From assembly GCA_020086605.1 (NCBI GenBank), contig JACBWW010000007.1:18358483-18422482 (forward strand): 64,000 bases of DNA. Reading direction: 5' to 3'. Within the stretch, counting starts at the first letter, position 1. Each line of letters starts with the position of its first letter. Shown here one piece after another: positions 1-12,615 of this stretch. The translations under genes and the position numbers were made by a program. The stretch comes from Lanius collurio. Lineage: Eukaryota > Chordata > Aves > Passeriformes > Laniidae. The notes below the pieces were generated by a model, which was not told the origin of the DNA, did no database searches, and was given only the letters and a program-made list of their open reading frames with translations.

Positions 1-3000
1 GATTGTCAACAGCTTAAGAGCCAAGAAAGACCTAGCAAGATTTAAAGGAAATTAAAACAATCCAGAGATTTGTCTCTCTGCTAAAAGCAGAGATGATAGA
101 AGATCAAAAGAAAGATAATCTCTGCAGAGCTTAAAGGATCCCAACACTTCCTTTCCAGCAGACAACATAAAGTCAGCAACAGAAGAGAGAGCAAGGAAAA
201 AGGAGGAAGATTGTCCAGATTGAGAGAGATTATTGTTTCCTTTTCAACCAAGTCCTGTATGCTTGCTGACTTTTCCTTTCCTCACAGTGGAAGTCAGTCA
301 GAAAAGAGACACTCATTGCTTTCCCCTCTTCTTCCTCAATATTAAAATGAGGTAAGCCCTGATAGCGCTTTCTTCTCTTCATTTAAGGATCCAGCACAAA
401 CTAAAACAAGGAAAGCGCTGAGTGAAGAGGGTGCCAGTGAGAAGGGGAGCCCACCATAGTGTTCTGCAAGGCTATGTTTGCATCAGCCTCCCAGGGGGTG
501 TTAATTCCTGTGCAGCCTGCTGGTGTCCTGTACCCAGATGATGCAATGCTGCTGCAGCACAAGGTCAGCATCCACATGACAAGGTACCAAAAAGAACTGG
601 CAAGCCCTCACAGCTGCTTTGGACAATCAGCTTCAATGGAGCATAAGACATTAGCCTGTTATCTACTGAGAGAAGCAGTATTGTATAAAGCTGGCAGATA
701 TTTCACTCTCTTGCAGAATGAAAATCATGGGAAGCATTATGTCCCCTGGACATTCAGAACAGTAGTTGTCAGATAACAGAATCACTACAGCATGGGACTG
801 CTGCTAGAGCTTAGTAACTGAACAGATATCATTCTATCTTTAGGTTTCTATGTCATATCCAGTGTGGAATGAGAGCAGCTGTAAGTTACTGCCACCTATG
901 ATTGTGCCAGGGGCTATCCCTTAAGAACAGTCTCAAATCAGTTCTGTTTGTCAACATTACCTAGGAAAATAGTCACTTGTGACTTTCTCAAGTTGAAAAA
1001 GGAAAAGAGCTCATAGGCTTTAGACTCACATGTATTTTTATAACACAAAAGATACAGTTGGATCCACTTTTCCAAACAAGTCTAATGTTCTCTTCAGAGG
1101 ATTTTATACAGTGTCAGTTTTGCGCAGCAACAGCCACCCTCTCCTAGCTACATGGAAAATTAAAACAATTACTCAATCACAGAGTTGACACATCCCCTTC
1201 CTGTGCTATAAGGCCCAAACAGTCTCTCATGCTCTGTTCAGTGGTATTTTGAAAGTTCCTTATCCCTTTCAGTGCTGGATCCATGCCACAAACTGTGCAG
1301 TGATGTTACTGATTACTTGCTCAAGCCTGCACTACCCACCACGTCTAGCTCATATGATGAATTAAATAACAAAGAATACTCTGCTTGAACGCATCAGACC
1401 AGGTAGAGACAGCCTTTAAAAACACACAGAACATCCACAGAGTGTGTGTAATGCCCATGAAAAGACATGTCCCCTGAAATGTGACAGGAAGTTTGCAAAA
1501 GTTCACAGAGCACATAGCTTTGCTAGTTTCTACAGGGGCTTTTGGATGGGACTGTCAACAGCCTTTCATCACCACATGTGTCCTTTGGTTCAGGTTCTCT
1601 GCACACAGCTACACCCCTACTTTCAGACAGGTCATTATTTTGAAAACATAGACTTTTACAGCTTAAAGACTTTTTGCTTCTTTGAGCAGGATTTTTTCTT
1701 TTTGCTGTGCTGCCATCCAAGGCAGCATTCAAACACACAAAAGCTTGATCTCTAGGGACAACAGGAATTCAGTGTTCTAAAAAATGAGCTCCCTTATTAC
1801 ATAAAAACTTTGGTCTTATCTTTATAAATAACTAAGCATTCATTTTTCTAAGCTGTCATTCAGTGCTGAGAGGAATATTGAAATGCCCTCTTTCCTCTAG
1901 TCACACAATGTGAGGTACAAAGTTGACGTACAAATACCTAACTGGACAGAATTTATATAAGATGATATACTGGTGTTACTTTGGTTTGGGTTGACATCAA
2001 AAAGTGGAATCTCAAACAGTTTTTCAGGAGGATAAAAATTCAGACACATACTATGTTGAATGTTATCTACTTAGCACCACAAAAATTCTGGTCTGTTCTG
2101 GATTAGGCTAGTGTTGAGACATCGAGGAAGCATCTTCAGCAAAATGTGCTTTCACTGTCAGTAGAAGACAGAGATTTATCACCTAGAATTGAACGTTAAA
2201 TGGCAAGGTTTCCCCTAGATTAGTGATCTATATCAACTGGACCTTTTTCTATATCCCTTCAACACAGTACTTTTATACTCCAGCTTCAAGACTGATGAGG
2301 ATGCTAGCCATCAATGTCAAAGTCTGATGCACTTCTCAAACTTGAGTAACTCGACTCTTATTCTGTTAGACTAACCAGAGTATTACCCGATTTTAAGTGC
2401 TGAAATGCTTTATTAAATTAACAGGCAGTAGAGCCTCATTCAAAATGCTCTTCTGGTTTGCAGACCTATTGAAACTATCCAATTTGCTTTAAAAATTCAT
2501 CACAGTAAATCTTCTTATGAACTGACAAATTATTTTAATGATTTCAGTACAGTTATGTCAGCTTATGAAGTCAAGTGTTAATCAGTAGTCCATTATTCAT
2601 CTTCCATATTTGCAGCAGACCTAATAAAACAACTGGAGAATCCAATGTCATTTTATCCTTTAACATTTATGGGCATGTTTGCATTGATTTTGTTAAAAAT
2701 TGTCATTTAAAGCAACATAATGCCACATTTCCAATATGGTTTAAATGCAACATTTTCACAATTCCAATATGGTTAAAAACTTTCATGAAAGACCTTGATG
2801 AAAAATTAAGACCAGCTCCAAAGAGACACTGGAGATGAGCTCTCAAACAGATAAATCAAGACACATTTTGCTAGCTGCTATGAGATATGAAGTATTTGAT
2901 GTACTTTATAAATGCTTTGCAGCTGGATGTTCCATTTCCTAGGGAGACTGTAATGACATTTTTGTAACTCTCAGTAAGTTTTGTATCTTCGCTGATTGGT

Positions 3001-6000
3001 AGAAGTATAAACTGTGCTCTTTCTTCAGTGTAAGCAGAGTTTGGGAATAGGCTGTATAAGTGTCTGAGGATGGCTGTTTCATGCTTCAGATGTGCTACAA
3101 GCCTAGACCATGAAAATGAGTCCCCATAACAGCTTTAATAATGATTACCCTTAAATTTTTCATTTTTCTATGGCACTGTGTAGGGGACACACCAATTACT
3201 TTTTGCTCCCGTTATTCTGAAATGGCTGTTATCTCTTTGGCTTCAGTGTGGCGGTGGGAACGTGATTTTTTATAGATGACCTTAACACTAGCAAACATGG
3301 ATGGCATAAGGAGCAAAAGAAAAAGGCTGTTCAATGCTTTTACATTTGACAAAAAAAAAAGAGGACCAAAAAAAGTTTTGCAAAGCTAGCATTTTACTCT
3401 GAGTGCACACCTGATTTCCCAGTGTTTCCCATCCCTTTCACATCTGATTTCAAATGAGTTACAGATATTTAAGTGATGGAATGCTCTGGGGAAATCAGGA
3501 CCAGTGCTTTCAGCAGTGATAAGCTAAAATTAAGAGAAAATTAAATTGTTTTGCAGAAAGTTAAAAAAAAAAATGAAAAAAAAAAATCCATGTATGGATA
3601 AAGAAAAAAATATGGTCTTTTTTTTTTTAATTGTCTGTTTCATGCTTTGTGACAGTCTTCTCCAGATTCCTAAAAACTACCAATTTTATATTTCCTCCTC
3701 TATTTACATACTCAATATACCCAATATGCATTGGTCTGATTTTGCAACATGTATTCTCTCTGGCCAGTGGCATCAGAGATCATGCTAGAAATTTTCTGAG
3801 AGATCATTTCATCAAGAATTTACTTCCTTAAACATCTGATTCTTCACAGCTGTGCAGAGCGACTTAAAACTCCCTACAGTTGCAGCAGGTGCTTTCTGTA
3901 CATTTATACCACTATTATTGTGGAGTAGCCTGTGGTCCCAGAAACTTGTGGCTCCCAGCCACCACTTCCTCCTCCTTCAATTTCATAATCTGACCTGGAG
4001 GATGCCCAGGCCTTTGAATTGTAACACAGCTGCCATGCCAGCCTCCATTTTTTACCTACTTTCGGAAATCACCAGAGAAACAGCAAAGTACTAGATAGTG
4101 GAGAATAAGGATTCTGGTTTCCCATTTGCAACAGCAAATTGGAGGACTTTTGATTCAGCTCACTCTTCAGTTGATTTTCCTCTGCTTATTTCCAGCTCAT
4201 TCTGCACCACTAAAAGCTATCAAAGCAAAATCCCTCCTTTCTTTCAACTGCTGAAGCCCCTAAAGTAGCCGAACTGCCAGCAAAATATTTTACCTTTATT
4301 GACTTATTTGTACTGTGTTTGAGAGCTTTAAAGCAGAAATATGCTGCTCCAACCATCTTTAGGAACAGTTTAGATGAAATGAGCTGAATTACACTGTAAA
4401 ATAACATTACCCTCAGGCCATCACACTGAGAAAAGTTGAGGAACCAGCTCTCCTCATAAAGCATAAAATTCCTATTTTACAGCAGAACATCGGTATTCAA
4501 AAGGCATTAAAAAGGCACCACACACATTAGAGATCTGCTGGGGATTTTTTCTGGCCATGTAACAAGGAAGTAAGTGTGTGTTTACAACAGGTGACAGCGC
4601 AAAGCCTGAGCACTAGAAGGCAAAGCCTTGTTTACAGACCTCTTCCTGGATGTCTTAATAAAAATACTTGAAGCTTTTCATTTTATATGCACCACGTGGA
4701 TTCAAGTACATCGATAAGGCAGAGTGCATTGAAAGCTAAGAACACAATAAACATTGAAGTCTGCTAACCTTACATCTAACTTGAATATAAAAGGACACTC
4801 ATAAACAATCTCTCCTTTTTCAGGGATTGAAATAGACATACATGAAAGTATTGAAGCTTCAGGCTGCTCTCAGCTTTTATCTCTGTTATTTACATAAAGA
4901 AGTACAGCATTTTACTTAAATCTACAAAGTTTAAGCAAACATAACAACCAGAAGTGCAAAAGCAGGAAGGTCTATGAAACAGCACTCTACAGACATTCAT
5001 CCACACAATATGGGTCACACTTTGTGACCGTCATTATCATAATTACTGATAAAAATCCTTTAACATATTTTTTTTATCATAAGTATTGTTTTCACACACT
5101 TTAAAGCCTATCAGACAAGCCTGGTGTCAGAGCTATTCTAACAACAGATTTCTAACATGAATAAATTACCCGAATATGCCTTTACTGAATACTCTTTTTT
5201 TTAAAAAACAACTACATGCAAATCCAGCCAAGGTGACCACAAACTACTTGAAAAACAAGGCTGAAAAATTTAAATACAGTTAGTACAGAGACAGCAAATG
5301 TGTAAAAATACATTTATAACATAATTCACTTTGTTTACCTTCTTGTGTAAAAGGTCAGGGCTTTTTCTCCTAGTGGTAGTATGCAGTCATTAGGTAAGAT
5401 ATGCCTAACCTGAATATACTAATTTTTATTCTACTGCAGGGTTTGATGGCCTTCAATTACACCATTGTCTGCAATGGTTGGAACTTGCTTTTTATTGCAA
5501 AATAATTACTATTATTTACCTTGTATCTGCAAGGGGAAACTATACTCAGTAAAGAATTTATGTTCCAGCATCAGCGGAAACTTTAAATTTCAAGGCAAAT
5601 GTACAGAGCATCATCCAACCAACTATGCCAACAAGGGACAACTTTGTGTGTTGTAATAAGTAGCCTGTAACTTACGGCTGCATAGACACCAAAGGTGTTA
5701 CTTTATAAACTTAGAAATGCTAATTGCAATTGAAAATATGTGCTTTTGTGAGTTACAGCAGTACATAAAGTTAACATTAATAAACATCATCTTTTTTTAT
5801 GTTATAGTCTAAAATAGGCATCATGAAATTAGTTTGGAGGTCTTACTGTGTTGCACTGTTGAGTAATTGTTCCTAATTCATAACACTGCTAAATAACAGA
5901 ATAATACTTGGGTATGAGATGCATTAGCAGTTCTCTCATGGGAAGCTTGTACTTTCTTTAGTGCACAGCTGTCCCACTCTGGGGCTATCAGTGTGGGAAA

Positions 6001-7140
6001 TGTCTAATGCCAGTGACATTTAAAGACGTTGTTTGCTTTCATGGATGTCTGTGCACATACCAGAGCTTCATTAGAGCACCTCATACCTAAATGAAGCATC
6101 CTTTCTGCATGAAACCCAGAACAAAGCGTGCATTTCCATGACAAAGGTGAATCCAACATCGGAAACATTAGGAAACATGCTCCACTTCCAACACATTCAC
6201 TAAATCTTATTCAAATATAGCAAGAATAGGAAAATTCTTTCTAAAGCTGTGGATAAAGTGGATTCCTTGGAAAACTTGTTATACTTGGTACTGGACAACA
6301 GTACTGTCCAGCTACAACTGAAATGTTTCCTCCTAAAGAACTCTGATGATGCAATGCACCAGAACTCTGCTAAGCTTGTAATTAAAAAGCTAATATCACC
6401 ACCACATGTCAGTTCACTAGTTTCCCAAAGAAACAAATGCCAAAACCACATTGCTAGATAGTTTATTTTTCACCAAAACAAAAAGGTTGGTTCTGTTGAA
6501 TAGACTCTCTGTTCTTACATTAGTAAGTACCAACAGATGCTCTTTTATATGCTAACATTCAAATGCACTTGAAAATTTAGTTATCATTCTTTTAAACACA
6601 AGTAATATTATTTATCTCAATTCAACTTTAAATGTAATATAAAGCAAATTTTCCCATTGTGAAGAAAACTGGAATTGAGTGCATGCTACATTTTGTCTAA
6701 GCAACATTTACCCACAATTTTTGATTTTAAAGATTTTTGTCTAGACAGAGTTAACCAAATGAGCAACAACAGTATAAATACTTGTAATTTGCACAGATAC
6801 TATTCCAACTGCAGCAGTAAAACATATACCAGTCTTAAAACACTTTGAGAAATAAAACACTGGGAGCCAAACACAGAGGTATGTTAAGTGAATAAGAAAA
6901 ACACATTTGTGTGTACTAATTGGATAATGACATATATTGCTTTGACTGTCAGTTACCACTGTGCCTTTAAAAGTTCCTTTTGTTAGGCATGTAATTTCAC
7001 TGTTAAAAATGAATAAAAACCTCTGCAACTCCTTCAAGACAGCCTTGCATACAGTACAGATCTAATGTCAATGTTACTTTGAAAATAATCCCCATTGTAA
7101 GACTTTGCACTTTACATTCTCATTTACTTTTATCTGCCTT
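1..7140. other. AT-rich intergenic DNA, no gene recognised
   Basis: Unique-looking AT-rich sequence. No CR1 or LTR landmark was seen. Open frames reach at most about 105 codons, show no known motif, and lie in opposite or overlapping frames without shared structure. Small items: homopolymer A runs near 3350 and 3570, a T run near 3620, and an imperfect local duplication at 2729-2776. Confidence 0.6.
2729..2776. repeat. Imperfect short direct repeat
   Basis: TTCCAATATGGTTTA at 2729-2743 recurs as TTCCAATATGGTTAA at 2762-2776, each preceded by a similar TGC(C/A)ACATTT stretch. A local 33-bp duplication with small changes. Confidence 0.7.
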
Positions 7141-7156
7141 GGATATGTTCTGGTTT

Positions 7157-7176
7157 GGTGGGTGGGGGGGGAGGGG
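7157..7176 (+). other. G-run cluster, possible G-quadruplex
   Basis: GGG, then eight G, then GGGG separated by single T or A bases. The eight-G run can supply two tracts, giving four G3 tracts within 17 bp. Confidence 0.45.
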
Positions 7177-8029
7177 TATTAAACTTTTCTAAAGCTTTGG
7201 GTAAGTTTATAAGGAGAACAATACACATGGTATTAATCCATTCCTTATTTCAGTTAAAAAGAGTGTGGCTTGCAGAGTCTGGCTCACAAACCCTTCCACT
7301 GTAAGAAAGCCCTTTGCAAAGCTGCTTCCAACTTGCCACCAAGACACGCTCAGTCCTCCACTCCTCCCTGCCCCTGAAATCCATAAGTAATAGCACAGTT
7401 TTGACCAGTAATCGTGTCTCACCCTGCATCTCCCTGGGCACTCTGACGAGCGGCTTTAGTATTAGCTCTGTAATCCAGCCCGGAAGACTAGTCAAAATTC
7501 AGCTAAATCTTTAAGCAATCTCTCACCTCGACGTTGGTGAGGCTGATCAAGTCTGCATCTTACACGTAAACAGACTCCGAATCAGCATTTTTGCACGTCT
7601 GTGTCTGCATGCAAATTTGTCACCACTCAGAGCTCAACTCTATCAAAGCTATCAACAATTTAAAAGCATAAACCGATGGAGAGGAGCAGGGAGGAGGTAA
7701 TTCCAGGTACTCAGACTGAAGTTTACCCTCCACTCCCCCCGAGCTGAGGCAAAGAAAAAGAGTCGCTACAGACAGGACATGCTCCCAGAGTTTTCTGCCA
7801 GCCTCTTGCCTTTGCTCACACAACCTTTCTGGGGAGCAACCTCCATCCATACCAAGACCTTTAGCATCGAGTCACAAAACACAGACGTGACAACGAGGTA
7901 CGTCAATTCAAGAAGAAACCAGTGCCGAATCAAACCTCCAAAGTCTCGCCCGGCTAATTAGAGAAAACCACCGAACCCCAAGGCAACATTTCCAAGAGCA
8001 CCTCACAGAGCACTTGGAAACGCTCGCTC

Positions 8030-8440
8030 ACTCTTTGCCCCTCATGTCCTCCTCCAGCCCCCGCTCGGCTCCAAAGTGACTAAGCCCACGCCATCCTCCC
8101 AGGGGCTGGGAGCCTGTTTCCCCAGCAGCGCTTGGAAAATTCCCAGCCAAGTTCTCCCGCCGCGCCGTCGGCAGCCCCGGCGCACGCCTTTCCCTTACCT
8201 TGGGAGAGGGCAGGCAGGCTGCCTCCCTGCGCTCCGCAGTCCGGCTGCGTGCAGGGCGCGCAGTGATGGAGAGCAGGGAACTCTTCAGTGATAATCAGCG
8301 CTGAGAGGCTGCTCCTGTGAATAGTGTACATCCTGTAGCAGCAGGCTCTGTTTCTAGCAGCTGGCAGCAGCCTTCGCAGGAGCAGTGATGAGCACAGCTT
8401 GAGATCTTCCACAATTAACCAAATATTGTATAGCGGCAAC
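8030..8440 (-). promoter_or_regulatory. CpG-rich patch with minus-strand splice donor, candidate promoter
   Basis: Between about 8050 and 8260 the sequence becomes GC-rich with many CpG (for example CCGCCGCGCCGTCGGC near 8158), in sharp contrast to its AT-rich surroundings. On the minus strand CTCCCAAG/GTAAGG at 8199/8198 is a near-perfect 5' splice site, and a weak TATA-like CTATACAATA lies near 8425. Together these fit a first exon of roughly 200 nt transcribed leftwards, probably non-coding. The open frame across it (up to 132 codons, minus) runs through the donor and has no recognisable similarity. No downstream exon could be identified, so the direction rests on the donor alone. Confidence 0.4.
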
Positions 8441-11400
8441 AAATCAACTACTAAAACCCGGCTAGCAAATAAAAGCAAAGTACAATTTCAGATGGGAGCT
8501 GAAAGCTTAAGTCACCGAATGCTACATCTCTTCTTCAAGATTATTCCAGCAAGCTCCTTCTGCTATTTTTACTGTACCATAATGCACTAGGTCTGGCTTT
8601 TACCCTATTGAAAGAACATGAATATATTATTATCCACACAAAAGAGCAGGTTATTGTTTATGAATTACCAGCCTTCCCAGCAACAAAGGCTATTTTCATA
8701 AGAAAACTCAATTTCATTTTAGCTCCAATTTGATTACCAGCTGAAGAAAAGCAGCCCTGCGCCTAAACCTCAAAGGATTTTTATTCATACCATTGAATGG
8801 GCTTTATTGCTTCCTTTTCAAAACTGATGTAGAAAGCTTTTAGAGTAAAACATTGACAAAAAATTATTGCGCTGCTATTTTGTGCAATAACAGAGCTGAA
8901 GAGGGGCAATGATTTCTCAGTCATCCTTCACTGTACTTCAGAACAGTAAAGGCTGGAATTAATGACAGACCATAGAGAGGAGCTAAGCCAAGGTCTCACA
9001 ATGCATGTCAAATCTAAATGATCACTATACATTGAAAAGACCCAAAAAAGCCTGCAGCTGATTGATTCATGGCTTTCACAAGAAAGACAGGCTTGAAGAG
9101 TTTATTGCACCACAATTTACTCTGAATTATCATAAAAATGAATGTAGAGGCTGAATGTCACCCCGGCACACTCCAAAAACACACATCCAGGGACAAAGTT
9201 CACCCAGGAATTATTGCAGTGCTGTTCATGCTACTACAGTTAAGGGTCTGTCACTTTTCTCCTATTATAGGGGGTTTTAGCTCAGCTGTAAAGCTGTGCT
9301 CCAGAATGAAACTTGGCACAAAGGTCTCATTTTGAGGGAATATAATTTTTTTAAACAAATGTAAAAAAACCCCAAACCTTCCTGGCTGTTTTTTAAGTTA
9401 AACATTTCTAAAAGCTGCTTGCTAATTTCTGAGGCTTTTTAACAAATTGTATAAATCCAAATTGGGTTTAGGAATGGAATGATTTTTTTCTTTAAGAAAT
9501 AAAAATTAAGCTGTCAGACCATAAAGGGCACAAATTGGTTTTGCTGTATCAGACAGAAAGATTTTTAAATTATTTATTTTTAAAATATTTTGTAGGACAT
9601 GTATGATGGAGGAGTAGAATTGAACTGCTAGTGCATGGACTTTGTCAAAGACACCTGGATGCTGCATTATGAAAGCAGTCTCTGTATTACTACAATTTGA
9701 ATTGGCTCAGTCACTAAATTAAGAAGTCTCCACAAAAATTCGCATACAGCAGATTGGAATTACTCAAATGCAGCAAATTTAAGGCTACTAATTCTGAGAC
9801 AATTTCTCTCTTTTCATAACTACAGTAAAAATGCAATAATTAATGTTCATCTTTTGAGGGTTTGACATAAACTTTTGAAAAGCTAAAGTGGAAAATAAAC
9901 TGTAGTTGCTACAGTAAGTCTCATTTAGGGCTCTTTGTCTAACACAGAAACTTTGAAACCCATATTAGTTTTACAAGTAAACCAACAAGTCTTGGCTTAT
10001 GCTGTGTTTATAACTTTTACTTCATTGTGCATTTTTTTAACATTACCTGTCCTGAGCAAAGATCCACATTTCAGGCATTCCTCTTAATCTCATATAGATT
10101 TTTGGGGGAAAAAACTGGATTATCTTTGGGTTTTCGTGGAGCCCAAACCTGGAATTTCAGAATAATCTGAACTTCCTTTCTGATTCTCTTTCAGAATGGG
10201 CATAGCTCCCACCAAAAAGCTGAAAGGGTTAAGCTCTTGTTAAAGGAAGATGCTACTTGTGAGGTTCATCTGTAGGTCCAAAAGGGCTTTGGTTCTTGAT
10301 GGTCTCTTCAGTGAGTCAGAGTTTCTGTACTGCAAAAGTCCTTTGTGAATTGCAGTTAAGATGAAAAAATAACCTGTTCTTGTACATTTTGGCATGGAGT
10401 ATTCTCACTGAAAAACATCTAGAGAGTTTATAAAAGCAAAAGAAGCCTGAAAACCCCTCCTTCAGTGCCAGAAGGAAAGAGCATGTACATAAAAAGAACT
10501 GATTTTTAGTGAACTACTTTAGTTTGGCTTTTTCACAGCTATTTCTGATGGTCGGGTATCTCCCTATGAAATTCAGTGTAAACACAGACAGACCACTGTC
10601 AGCTCACAGGAGCTGACTACAAAGAAGTGCTTCAAAATTCCAACATACAGCTTGCTACACAGTCTCATCTTACTCACATCTTCAAGTGTTTTCATTATTT
10701 TATTTTATTTTTACTGTGTTTGGAACTTTTCTAAAGAGTTGGTGGCAATGGCTATGCATTCCCTTGAGACACAACCAAACTGACAAACTGATGAAGAAAC
10801 TGGAAAATTTAGCATCCAAACTAAGGAAAGGAAAAAAAAAAAAAAAAAAAAAGGGAAAGAGAAAAGAGAATAGCATAGACCATAGACCATGAACAATTAC
10901 TCAAACAGTTTTCAAATTGAAGAAGTTCTAATTCTATAGTAATTTAATATCCATAAAACACCGAGAATGTTGTATACTTGAGTAGGTATGTCTGAGTCAA
11001 GACAGGATGGCTACAACCACTTACATTCTGAAAAATAGGGGTTTTTAGGGAATAATGCTGTAACTAGTAAAAAATATTTGTCCACATAGAGCAATTCCAG
11101 TTCCTACTCACGAGGCTTGTTGGCACATCAAGGCAGTAAGAGCACCTGGTACAATACCACTGCTGAGGCATATGATTTTTAACCACAAATTCAGTTATTC
11201 TTGGCACCATTTCTGAGTGAAAAAACTACACAACATCAGAAAAGTACTGGGCACCAAAAGAGATCTCATATTGTTGTGTATTTAAATGTGTGTGCACACA
11301 CGTGCAGACTATAAAAATGGTCTCCATATATATCTGCACACAAAATCTAACTGGTTTTGCAGCAGTCTCATAAATCATGTGTATCCATTATATGCATTCA

Positions 11401-12267
11401 CACACACATTTTTGTTTACAGCAGATGCTTTCTAAAAATACCTATTGTCTTGTATCTCCCGTTTTTTTAAACATAGAGGATCTGGCAGATTAGAGAAGTC
11501 TTACAAATAGACAGTGTTTTAATATATTGCTGCTCCCTGAAAGGCTGAGCTGACAGTTGGTTTGGATGGACCCTTCTGATAATCCGTGGCTGTGCCCTGT
11601 CCGTTTTCCCACTTGTTAACACTTACTTTGGGACAGGTAGTGCTCAGGGCACATGTAAAAAGTCCTTCACACAAGTCACCACGCAAACCAGCAGCAAACA
11701 GCCTGCTGTCTCCTTGGTAAACCCCCACTGCAGGACTGAGGGAATGACTGGCACGGCGCTACCCCAGTGGACAGCTCCTGTGGGTAAGAGGCTTGGGGTG
11801 GGAACCCAAGATGGTTTTCAATCCCTCAGCACACACAAGAGGCCAATGTTGGGGAGCCGGGAGATGTCTTTGAATGCTACAGTCACGAATATGCATTAAG
11901 CACTCTGCCAGGACAACAGTAACTAGGGAAATAGTCAGAGGATTTGTCCACACTATTTCATTAGAGCATTGCTCAGGAAAACAAGGGAAGCTGCCAAGCT
12001 ACCAGTTAAGTACAAGAGTTTATTTAAAGCAAATGGCCTTGCCTGTACCAGGTCTTCATCATTAATCTTTCCACAGGAATGATAATGCAGAGTTATCCCT
12101 CCCTGCCTTCATCTTGGACAAAATATGATCACAGCAGACAGCTGTCAATCACAGCACACAGCAGAGCAATACCAGCACAGGTTTCTAGCAGACACTACCC
12201 TGCTCCAGGTGTCTTCATGCTTTTCTTTAATCTTTCCAGAGGCCTTTGCCATAGACCCTTTCAGTGT
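8441..12267. other. Intergenic AT-rich DNA, no gene recognised
   Basis: Unique-looking sequence apart from a 21-A run at 10832-10852 and a CA/TG-rich patch near 11.28-11.41 kb. The stretch at about 8.60-8.95 kb has the texture of vertebrate conserved non-coding DNA, but that cannot be judged without an alignment. Confidence 0.55.
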
Positions 12268-12375
12268 TTCACAGAACTGATTGTGCTGGAACGGACCTCA
12301 AAAATCATTTTGTTTCAACCCCCCTGCCATAGTCAGGGACACCTTCCACCAGACCACCGTGCTCCTCATCAGATC
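12268..12375 (-). mobile_element. CR1 3'-end fragment
   Basis: About 108 bp beginning CAGAACTGATTGTGCTGGAA and containing CCCCCCTGCCATAGTCAGGG, the reverse complement of the CR1 3' region. Minus orientation, strongly diverged. Confidence 0.75.
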
Positions 12376-12492
12376 TAGCTTCAGCAGCAACCTTCAGCTT
12401 AGTCCCATCACATCCTCCCCTGCAAGTAAAGGCTGTGCTTTTACTCTCCCTGCAGATCCTGACCCTCCTGTTCCCTTCACCTTCACTGGCTT

Positions 12493-12615
12493 AAACACAA
12501 AGGGTCCACTGAAGAGCACTTCTGTTCTCTATGTGGAGCATTAAGTGCATTATAGTAAAAATGAAGGAAATTTCTTTCCTTCTCTTTGAAGTCCAACATT
12601 ATTGAACTTGAAACC
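12493..12615 (+). repeat. Direct repeat, copy 1 (about 125 bp)
   Basis: Starts AAACACAAAGGG and ends ATTGAACTTGAAACC. The core GCATTAAGTGCATTATAGTA with its continuation is nearly identical to copy 2 at 14676-14803, same orientation. Not recognised as CR1 or as an LTR seen in this window; could be a fragment of another dispersed family. Confidence 0.8.

Noticed and set aside
8080..8478. 132-codon minus frame across the CpG-rich patch as a protein-coding gene
   Set aside because: It reads straight through a near-perfect splice donor and has no similarity. A non-coding first exon explains the signals better.
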